Assembly (NCBI GenBank): GCA_010093605.1 | Contig: MU004183.1 | Coordinates: forward strand, 992,001 to 1,056,000 | Length of the DNA: 64,000 nucleotides | Source of the DNA: Lophium mytilinum | Taxonomy: Eukaryota > Ascomycota > Dothideomycetes > Mytilinidiales > Mytilinidiaceae | Direction: 5' to 3' | Part shown: positions 55,656-64,000 of the stretch, piece after piece | Layout: each line of letters starts with the position of its first letter | Position numbering within the stretch: the first letter of the stretch is position 1 | The notes under the pieces: model-generated | Seen by the model: the letters and a program-made list of their open reading frames with translations, nothing else | Database searches by the model: none | Told to the model about the DNA's origin: nothing | Translations under genes and position numbers: made by a program

Positions 55656-56882
55656 ATTAGAAATACCCCGGCATTTTATAGCCCATCTCCTCTCCCGAGA
55701 GATGCCTTTCCGTTTCAACAAAGCAGATATAAGGCGGTTCATTTGAAGGTTGATTTGGGGGTTTCTCCTGGTTATGTGTAATGTCGATAAGCCCTCAGCG
55801 AAGCATCTTGTTTAGTATATCCGCACGGCGTTTGTTTTTTACACATTGAGCTTTTTGAGCGTCACATCATTAGGGGCAGGTGCCTCCATGGGTACAGGGA
55901 CTGTAATTATGGCGAACGAGTAGAATGTATATCGATATATGACTTCTTACTTTGCGAACTGTTGGCTTTCACGTAACTAATCTGATCAGCTCTGTTCCGA
56001 TAGTAGGTCAGTACTGTCAAGCTTCTGGCCATATCGCACCCCTCCCCCCCATCGACGATCTGTCTGACCGGTTGGTGGTTAGGTTTCAGCTCTTTCGAAG
56101 CTGGCGTGACGTGGCTGGCTTGTTTCGAATGCGATGAGGGGGCAGGGAACGGTAGGGCTAGCTCGTGTCTCGCATGGCGAGGACGGTATGTGTTGGCGGA
56201 CTCTTGCATATTACGGAGGGGAAAGTCTAGGCTAGCTAGAAGGATTATGGGAAGCTTTGCTTTTGGCGTACGTGGAAAGTGAATTGTTCAAACCCAGTGA
56301 TGCTGTTCGCATCACTCATGTAATTTTGAGATATACATGAAGAATGCTACTGTTGAGAGGAGAAAACTCGATCGACGCTGTTATCTCATGTCTGATTAGT
56401 TCGAAATTCGATGATGCTTCCTATCTCGCTATTGCATCAAGTGAGTTGTCATCGAGGCACAAGTCACTGCGTTTCGAAGTGATCGCGAGCACAGCACCTG
56501 AATGATTTTGAGATCCTCGGTATTAACGTGAAGCAAGCTACTATAGCTCTCCCATGCTGTTGGCTGTTTCATTCCACAACAAGCGACCAGAAATCTTGGA
56601 GAGTGGTGTGACGGAGATTGGTTATTCGAGAAGCAAAGCGTGAATACAATACGCCTATCCCATGCCCCCTACCCCGCGGTCCTCTTGAGTATTGTACAGT
56701 GTTTTATAAGATGTGTGGTTTTGTGTTTCTGGAATGCTCGGCGAGTCTGGAACTGTAATCCACCAAGATGCCTGTCTCCTCCCCCAATGGTGAAAAGCTC
56801 GGCCGGCATCACCAACACTTCTGCCTCCTTCGGTCGTCGATATCCATTATCCCGTCATAGGTCATTCGATGGTAGGTCTCGT
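55656..56882. other. Intergenic between noxR and the TOM6-like gene
   Basis: 1.2 kb holding the 3' UTRs of two convergent genes. No ORF with a domain and no repeat or RNA gene is recognised. Confidence 0.4.
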
Positions 56883-57139
56883 TTAGGCTGGCACTATGAA
56901 TTCGCTCAAGCTGCTGTGGAGGAATGCGACGCCGGCCTGTGGAGAGTTAGTATGAGGTTTTGAATAATTCTTCCCGCGCGCAACAGCTCCGGGCGATGAG
57001 TGAGGCTACGTACAACGAACAGGCCAGCAGCTGTTATCACAGTCCGGTTCTCCGACGATGTGACGGTGCGGTAGGCGGATTGCGCGAAGTTAGGCTGCGC
57101 GACCTGGACGTTGGCGCCACGGACTTGCTTTGGAGGCAT
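56883..57139 (-). CDS. TOM6-like small mitochondrial outer-membrane protein, 59 aa
   Basis: Two exons, 57139-57014 and 56936-56883, joined by a 77-bp intron (GTACGT, CTAAC, CCACAG). The protein begins MPPKQVRGANVQ, has SAYRTVTSSENRTVITAAG, and after the splice a single hydrophobic span VAGVAFLHSSLSEFIVP to the stop. A basic N-terminus and one C-terminal membrane span in ~60 residues match fungal Tom6, which stabilises the TOM import pore; I judge the family from layout and motif rather than a search. Divergent from Rtf2, 278 bp apart. Confidence 0.65.
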
Positions 57140-57417
57140 TGCGGAGGTGGTGTGAGGGTTGAAGGAGCCTGATTTGTCGAAATCGTCCGCTTGGAGTATT
57201 CCTTTTGAGGTTGAGGGTAGTTGCGGGATTGAGAGTGTATTAGTCGAAAGATGGGATGCGCTTGCGGTGATGATGCTGGGGCGAAAGATTTCAAAGAGTG
57301 AATGCTCGAGGCCGTGCTCTCTGCCAAGACATCTAAACTACACCTCCATGGGAATCCACCTCACTGCCTTGCCACAACCCACCACACCTCACGAACCCAA
57401 ATATATACCGCGCCAAC

Positions 57418-58441
57418 ATGGGAAACGACGGCGGCAGTATCCCCACGCGCCGCGAGCTTGTACGAGAAGCCGCCAAGGCGCTCACAACAACCCAAGTCAA
57501 GGAAGTGCAGACCGAGCAGCAGGAATACGCCTGGAGCACGGATCCGATATCACGCAAACCGCTCTCACGGCCGGTGGTGTCAGACTCGGTGGGGAAACTG
57601 TACAACAAAGACTCGATTCTCGAATACCTCCTGCCGTCGGACGACAGCGCAGCCAAAGCGGAGGCGGAGAAGGTGCTGGATGGCCGGGTTAAGAGCTTGA
57701 AAGATGTGGTCGAGGTGAAATTTGAGGTCGCGGAGGGGAAGATGGAGCGGACGAATGGGGATTTGGGCCGGACGGAGAGGTGGTTGTGCCCGATTACGAA
57801 TAGGGAGTTGGGGCCGGGTGCGAAGGCTGTGTATTTGGTGCCGTGCGGGCATGCGTTTGCGGGGAGTGTGGTCAAGGAGATCTCGGGGGAGACGTGTTTG
57901 CAGGTGAGTGTTTGTGGCACATCTGTTCATGGGCAGGTTTGCTAATTTGATCCCGCAGTGCAACGAGCCCTATGCTGAGAACGACATTATCCCTATCCTG
58001 TCAATTGCCCCGACTGATATCGCGAGATTGTCACTTAGGATGGAAACGCTGCGGGAGAAGGGCCTGGCCCACTCGTTGAAGAAGGGTGCTAAGGACAAGA
58101 AGAAAAAGAAGCATGCTGATAAGGCCGCCTCGGGAGTTAAAGTGCAGGAAGACTTGAGCAACGAGGAGGCCAAAAAGACCGCTAAGCCAGCAAAGCGACC
58201 ATCGCCTGCCTTGGACCTCCCCCCTCCGACAAAATCCAATCACGCTTCCAATGGTATTCGCAATTCGGCTACTGCATCTCTGACCGCGAAGGTCCTCGAA
58301 GAGCAAGAAGCGCGGAATAAGAAGCGGAAGCTGGACAAGACTCTATTCTCTAGCAACGACCAAACCCCGTCCATGAAGAAGAGTGGCGATTTCATGAACA
58401 GAGGGTTTACTATTCCGGCGGGTGCTAAGAGATGGAATTGA
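57418..58441 (+). CDS. rtf2: Replication termination factor 2 (Rtf2)
   Basis: Exons 57418-57903 and 57959-58441 (55-bp intron) encode 322 residues. MGNDGGSIPTRRELVREAAK is the family's N-terminus. Residues ~45-180 form the Rtf2 double RING-like domain: STDPISRKPLSRPVVSD, LYNKDSILEYLL, WLCPITNRELGP, YLVPCGHAFAGS and, across the splice, TCLQCNEPY. The tail is Lys-rich and ends in SGDFMNRGFTIPAGAKRW. In S. pombe Rtf2 stabilises stalled forks at the RTS1 barrier and influences splicing; in human cells it is removed from forks by the proteasome. Divergent from the TOM6-like gene. Confidence 0.93.
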
Positions 58442-59715
58442 GCTGTTGTAAGGGGCATCTGGAGTTGCCTGGATCAGGTCATGGGCATTTTCGCTGGGCC
58501 CGAGGCTACCTGGGGGAGTTTCTGCGTTCTTGGAGTAGGTGACTAGTTTGAAGGAATGATACCAGGGGCGCAAAGTACGGCTCTACTGAATTTCATATAG
58601 GAACATGACGATGTAAGTAGCCAATAGCATCTTCCACAAGCACACCAAAGAGCCCCAAATCTGACATGAGAAGCAGTTTAGCGAACAATGAGGATAGTCA
58701 GTAAGTCCTGATCAATCGAGGTTGTAGCTTGTCGCGTGTACGCAGAGGTCCTGCTATAATCTGAACCGCGCATTCTCGCTCCCTTGTGCCATTTGCTCTG
58801 TCGAATGACGTGATGTACCCATATTATGAGACTGGTAGGTAAGGGCTAGATAGGTTATACTTTTAGCACATGGAAACTCTCTGGTCCATAAGGAGAGCGA
58901 ATGAGCGACAGTATGCCCTAAAGCCCTTTATCTCTTATACTACTCAAACGCACCGTGCTCTTTCTTATCAGTCACAATGAGCGAGCGAAATCAAGCCGAT
59001 GTTCGTCAAGAGACTGAGAACATTTAAGAGAAGCGGATTAAGGCTCACAGTCAAACAAGAACAATATTGCAGCAGGTTAAGCATGCCCAAATATGACTGC
59101 GTGGTCGCGATGAACACAACGATGGTCTCGGGTACAAGCACGACTAGCGAAAAAATGAGGGCTTCAACCTGATCTAAGGCAGGAAATGCTAGGCGGAGAA
59201 CATTACATCGATGGGTTGGTGAGTAGACTTTTAAGTTTACTAGCAGTCTGGATTATCGTACTTCTCTCTTATTCAGAACGCTGAAATTACGATAAAACTC
59301 CTCAAGGAGTGATAAACAATTGTACGGATTTCTATGACGAGGGATTGTAAGTGGAGGTAAACTCAATACACTGTAGGTTTTCTGTTGTCGTCCCCGTGAT
59401 AGGGTTCAAGAAAGTGAGTCTGTGTTTGCCTCATCTAGCCTGCTGCCCTACTACACCTCCGCCCCCAGTGTGCATGAAAGCAGTCCCCTCGGAGACATAT
59501 GTAAGGTACATTGGACGCAAGCACTCATACTCCTCAAGCGTTTTGAACGTGAGAGGCCGCCAGAGGAGTTGGAGAGGTTGCCCACGTGTCGCGTTTAACG
59601 CGTCTCCTCGTCTCCTCATCTCGACAACACAGGGACTCAACTCTCTCTTTCAACACCAGCACAGTGAGTTACGCATCCGTTCAAGTCAGTCCACCCCTTC
59701 TCACTTCAGCTCTAG
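58442..59715. other. Intergenic between Rtf2 and the CCCH-type protein
   Basis: 1.27 kb. An ORF at 59351-59875 overlaps the next gene's start in another frame and is rejected. No other gene or repeat is recognised; the last ~200 bp is CT-rich, a probable leader. Confidence 0.4.
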
Positions 59716-61023
59716 ATGCCTTCCTACATCAACCCGAAGAATTACAGCCGGAGTCGTCGCCGACGACATCGCAATAAGCACAGCGGTGACGAAGAAGAGG
59801 CGCGCTACTTTTCCGACGACAGTGCCAACGCAAAGCATCCTAATCGCAGTCACCGCCGCCGTCGACCCCAGTTGAATTACGATAGCGATGCCGATGAAGA
59901 TGCTTATGAGGTTCTTGTCGCACTCGATGATGAACCGAGCCCGCGCGAGCAATGTAAGTGAGGTGTTAGATCGCAAGACACGTGCTGATTCTGGACAGTG
60001 GTTTCACGACGGGAAGAGCCACGGCAGCTAGAAGCATCGCTCCGCTTCACAGCGGAGGACGACACGACGGTCGATGAGAAGACGGAGGAGGAGTCAACGA
60101 ACAGTGAAGCTAAGCCAGCAACGAGCTCGTTGCCATTAGATGTCTTATCACCACCAATACCAATACGCCCCACGATCCAAGCGATGTTTGACAATCTGTA
60201 CAATGAACTTCTGTCAAGTCGACCGAATCACAACACTCAAGCAGATACCCAACCATCATCACCCGTTGTCCGAGACGCGTACACAGCCCCAGCGGATCAG
60301 GATGAAGATACCACCGAGGAGGAATGCTACTTCCAGTTGGACCAACTGGAGTTTCACATATCTCAGATTTCGCCAATTGCCGCAATGCTCCAAGGCGCTC
60401 ACATTAGTCCTCAGAGTTCCAGCACCCGTCCTAATAAAATTGGATACATCGCGCACGAAAACCACGACGCCCAAGTGCAGCAACCAGCATCACAAACTGT
60501 CCGGGCGTCACCTTTCGCCGGAATGTTTGCAGGCGCATACGTTGGCCCGGTGAACTACAACGCCGCAAAGACTCAAGATTCACAGCAGCACCAGCAGATC
60601 AGAAATCATACCCCCCAGCAAGCCAATCCTCTTCCCACGAGACACACGCCCATCGAAGGTCCTCTCTACGTCGAAGAGAATATCGTCCCACTAGTTGAAC
60701 GACCTCGACCACGCTCTGTATGGCGTGGCTACAATAGCGGCTACCAAAATTGCGGAAACATTGATGTGAACCACTACCGACGAAAGAAGACTCGATGGTT
60801 CAACATGGAGCTCTGCTACGACCACTTTCTAGTGCTTGAAGGTTGTTGGTATACGGATGAAGAGTGCAAGTGGAGGCACACACTCATCACCTGCGGTGAG
60901 CAACTGAACATGAAAGACAAATTTGTTCGGAAAGTATGGGACACCCAGAAACAGCGGAAGGCGGAAGTGGATGGGAACGCACGTCCGAGACTAGAGTTGG
61001 AGAAGTTGGATCAGTACAAGTGA
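59716..61023 (+). CDS. Unknown protein with a C-terminal CCCH-like zinc finger
   Basis: Exons 59716-59953 and 59999-61023 (45-bp intron, GTAAGT...GACAG) give 420 residues. The first ~80 residues are highly charged (SRSRRRRHRNK, acidic DSDADEDAYE). The middle is disordered, with a possible pairing of SPIAAMLQGAHISP and SPFAGMFAGAYVGP, two copies of one short motif. Near the end C-x9-C-x6-C-x3-H (LCYDHFLVLEGCWYTDEEC then KWRH) resembles a CCCH zinc finger with slightly long spacing; such fingers often bind RNA. No family name can be given. Confidence 0.72.
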
Positions 61024-61564
61024 CCGCTGGGCAGTGCGAACGAACGAGCTGTAAGTTTAATGTACAGATGAAAGGCGTAGTGCTGTCGCGGCTAGGCGAG
61101 CGAATGGTGTCCATAGGGGACTCGGATGACAGTATGCTTCCGACTAAAGAAAACGTGTACGACTTTGGAGATGCCCCTGGTATGTTGTGCTCAAGGTCTC
61201 AGTTCCGTAGATAGCATCAGAGTAGGAGGAAGTCTCAGACCCGACCTTGTCCGCGTGCTTCAGTCTAGAAGGCTGGTGAGGTGTTTCGAATAGCTATGAA
61301 AAAGATCCAGACGAGGCTCACAGCAAAAATTTTGATTGCCACATTAGTGGTGTTACACACCACATAACGTAGCATCTACCCATCGAATTATGTATCACTC
61401 CATGATTCAGTGTGTACACGTTGCATGTTGTGCTGAGGGAATGGGATTTTGGATCATGAACACCCAAATGGTCTAATTATTCTTGCTCGCTATGCTTGAT
61501 AATACATATGCAGGCGGCTGGCAAAGACCCGAACTTTCCGCACTTTCCCCCAAGAGCCCACGAA
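61024..61564. other. Convergent 3' region, CCCH-type gene / Rpt6
   Basis: 541 bp between two convergent stop codons; probably both 3' UTRs. Nothing else is seen. Confidence 0.4.
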
Positions 61565-62793
61565 TCACTTCCAAAGCTTCGCCAAACTCGTAGCCTTATC
61601 ATCGTGCTTGTTGAGCACCTTGGCGGTTGCCAGGTCGAAGTCCTCTTGCGTGACATGTACTCGCCTCTCTCTCAGCGCGAACATACCCGCCTCCGTACAC
61701 ACACCCTTCAGTTCTGCGCCGGAGCAGCCGTTCATCTTCTCCGCGATCTTGTTGAGATTGATGCCACGGGTCAAATTCATGCTGCGCGAATGGATCCTCA
61801 GGATGTCGGCACGAGCCTCGACGGTTGGTGGCGGGAACTCGATCTTCCTGTCGATACGCCCGGGTCTCAGCAACGCGGGATCTAGGATATCCAGACGATT
61901 CGTGGCCATGATGATCTTGATGTTTTTGGTGGGTTCGAAGCCGTCCAGCTGATTGAGAAGCTCCAGCATAGTCCGCTGCACCTCCGAGTCTCCGCCCGAG
62001 CTGCCCTCCACACGACTCGACCCGATACTGTCGATCTCGTCCATGAAGATGATGCTGGGCGCGTGTTCTCGGGCCATGACGAAGAGTTCTCGCACCATAC
62101 GGCTTCCTTCACCGATGTATTTCTGTACGAGTTCGCTGCCGCTGACTCGGATGAACTTGCAGTCGGCGTGATGCGCCACTGCTCGAGCCAGCAGTGTCTT
62201 TCCCGTTCCTGGAGGACCGTATAGCAGCACACCCTTTGGTTGCGCTATACCGAGCGATTCGAACAGCTCCGGATGTTGCAAGCCAAGCTCGATGACCTCC
62301 TTGATTTCCTTGATCTGCTGGTCCAGACCTCCGATCATGTCGTATGTGCTGTCGGGCACCTTCTCCACCATCATCAACGATACGAGGGGATCGACGGAGG
62401 ATGGTAGCATCTTCTCGAGCTTGTAGGAGTCGCTGAGCAGGGTGACTCGCTTGCCGACGGTGAGTTTGCTTATGTCCACGTTGTCGGATATGTCAACCAC
62501 TGCGAAAACACTGTCAGAGCTGTCTCGGGCATCAAGAAAAGCAAGAAGAAAGACGCACCGTATTTTCCCTCGGGATGCACTTTCACCAGGACCTTCTTCG
62601 TGCCCATCACCTTGACCACCTCACCAACGTACGAGCCAGGCTGCTGCAATAGGCCCAACTCCTCTCGTAGTAACCGCACGCGCGAGTTGTAATCGTTCCG
62701 TTGGGCTTCCAGTCGGCGGAGTACAGCTTGGCCTTGGATGATCTCGAGCTTCATGCTCTCGATCTTGTTGTGGAAGAAGGTGTCGAGCGCCAT
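61565..62793 (-). CDS. RPT6: 26S proteasome ATPase subunit Rpt6 (Sug1/PSMC5)
   Basis: Exons 62793-62559 and 62499-61565 (59-bp intron) encode 389 residues. An N-terminal coiled coil ([20 protein letters not shown]) and an OB-fold precede the AAA module: Walker A GPPGTGKT, Walker [32 protein letters not shown] second region of homology, and arginine fingers at [10 protein letters not shown]. The coiled-coil and LAKLWK end point to Rpt6 rather than Rpt1-5. It unfolds ubiquitinated substrates in the 19S base; Sug1 also acts in transcription. Confidence 0.96.
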
Positions 62794-63499
62794 GGTGGTG
62801 GATGGCGGAGGGCGAAACGGGTTATATTTCGGGAGTGAGCGAGGTGGGAAGTATGGAACCGGTAGTAGAGAGGAAGCTAAAAGCGCAGGAGCCACAAGGC
62901 AGAGCGCAGAGTGAAATTAGATGGTTCGAATGTCGTGGTGATGGCGGTGATGGCGATGCGTCTTGCTTGGTGTTGAGCGCGGTCCGCTCGAGCTGTTGAC
63001 GGCTATACTCCGGCTTCTTCCGTCATCCAGCCCTTGCTCTAACAGGCATAAAGCAGCTGCATCCACAACACCCCGTGGGGAATGCAGGCCTATGAGAGAA
63101 TATGTAGTAAATATGTTAGGTAGTAGGTGTACAAGTCTGCCCCGCCATCACGCGCTGTTTCCGCCGTGTGAATTCAGTGATTGTGCGATTATGCAGTCGC
63201 CAGCGCACGTGTCCACTTCCCGGGGAGCCGGCCGTGCACATGCTCCAACCTCCACGCCTGTTTCTAGGTGGTGATCATCCTCATCTGCCCAGACTGCTTC
63301 CCTCCGCAGAAAGTCCCCACATCGGACTTTTCGAGTGACGGCCTGCCTGATATGCCCTCATTCTCCTCTCCTCTGCCCCTCCCGCGCGGCTATTCCATGG
63401 TGTAGCCTTTACCACAGCAAACACCTTGATAAGCTCCCACGTAGCTAGCTAGCATCACAGCCAAGACACCAACAAGCTCACGCGCGTCTTTTCGGCACC
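62794..63499. promoter_or_regulatory. Divergent promoter region, Rpt6 / unknown
   Basis: 706 bp between two divergent ATGs. I looked for the proteasome element GGTGGCAAA on both strands and did not find it. Confidence 0.35.
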
Positions 63500-64000
63500 A
63501 TGGTTGACGGCAACCGCCCCGGCACTGGTGGTGCAGAGGAAGCTTCGTCTTCAGATCCGGCAAAGAGGAGTTCTAGGAGGAGCTCTCAGTCTTCGAACGA
63601 TGGCAACACCGCCAGCTCGGGCGCACAATATTCCAACCTCACCTCGAGCGCAGACTCGATACGAAGGCGGCCGCAAGGTATACAGACGCAGCCCACAGGC
63701 TATGGTCAGACTCCTTCAGCCTTCCTTTTTCTCAGCGACTGACTCCATGACAGGTTCTATAACTTCCCCCATACATCGTCAGCGCGTCGCGTCTCCGGAA
63801 AGACAAGCGAAACCTAAGAAACCAGGCATGGGACGAAGGGCGACTTCGACACATATTCCTCATAAGGGCCAGGAGTTCTCAGTGGACGATGCCGAGTACG
63901 AAATTGTCGAAGACGATCCACCACTACAAAGGGCCGCGAAGAACCCTACGCTAAGAAGACAGCCATCCACACTGAGACGGAAGACAACCGCGCAACCTCC
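63500..64000 (+). CDS. Unknown protein, 5' part (3' end outside window)
   Basis: Start ATG at 63500 (CACCATGGTTG, a strong context). Exon 1 is Ser/Arg-rich (KRSSRRSSQSSNDGN). It can end at 63704 or at 63677; both donors (GTCAGA, GTATAC) have the same phase and use the acceptor at 63753. Exon 2 from 63754 stays open to the end of the window and reads GSITSPIHRQRVASP, then GQEFSVDDAEYEIVEDDPP. So far the protein is disordered and basic; the domain-bearing part lies beyond the window. Confidence 0.65.

Overview
The window is nuclear DNA of a filamentous ascomycete (Pezizomycotina; Dothideomycetes is a guess from overall gene style). Signs are many short GT-AG introns (about 46-150 bp) with CTAAC/CTGAC-type branch sites, a HET-domain gene, the NADPH-oxidase regulator NoxR, a peroxisomal urate oxidase ending in SKL, fungal cell-wall GH17 and GH18 enzymes and a fungal rictor orthologue. 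Gene density is roughly one per 2 kb on both strands. There is no bacterial operon structure and no intact transposon.

Layout. 0-10.4 kb: the 3' end of an LRR/F-box-like gene, an aldo-keto reductase, a CECR5-type HAD phosphatase, an unknown protein and a Def1-like CUE/polyglutamine protein. 10.4-24.3 kb is more accessory: a 16-bp minisatellite, a HET gene with an apparent frame change, a small conserved protein, a diverged tandem array of about 1 kb, an F-box gene with a duplicated 3' end, and then on one strand a membrane-anchored GH18 chitinase, a small secreted protein and a GH17 glucanase. 24.3-27.7 kb is mostly empty of proteins but holds a recognisable U5 snRNA gene. 27.7-38.5 kb: a J-domain membrane protein, an unknown, an alpha/beta hydrolase, a protein with 17-residue beta-solenoid-like repeats, HINT1, EFM5, a LACTB2-like hydrolase and an intron-bearing tRNA-Ser(UGA). 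38.5-47 kb: a LON-RING protein, a 2.4-kb gene-poor stretch and the TORC2 subunit rictor. 49-64 kb is housekeeping: urate oxidase, mitochondrial uL13m, the copper chaperone for SOD1, NoxR, a TOM6-like protein, Rtf2, a CCCH-type protein, the proteasome ATPase Rpt6 and the start of an unknown gene.

How genes relate. Several housekeeping genes form tight divergent pairs sharing one short promoter: EFM5/LACTB2 (270 bp), TOM6/Rtf2 (278 bp), uL13m/CCS1 (368 bp), the 437-aa unknown/Def1 (433 bp) and Rpt6/unknown (706 bp). CCS1 and NoxR both touch superoxide metabolism, but 1.3 kb separates them and nothing shows co-regulation. GH17, the small secreted protein and GH18 lie side by side on the minus strand and all point to the cell surface. 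Many genes have tiny first exons (12-37 nt) or a 13-nt internal exon, so the exon models here were built by hand from splice signals and reading frame.

Most unusual items: the AT-hook/SUMO-motif protein with a 17-residue solenoid (32.9-34.0 kb); the duplicated F-box 3' end with matching splice sites (16.8-17.2 kb); the 162/360-bp array (15.5-16.5 kb); an alternative 3' exon of the LON-RING gene giving a CaaX-like or a membrane tail; and a 140-bp repeat shared between 32.7 and 42.8 kb.
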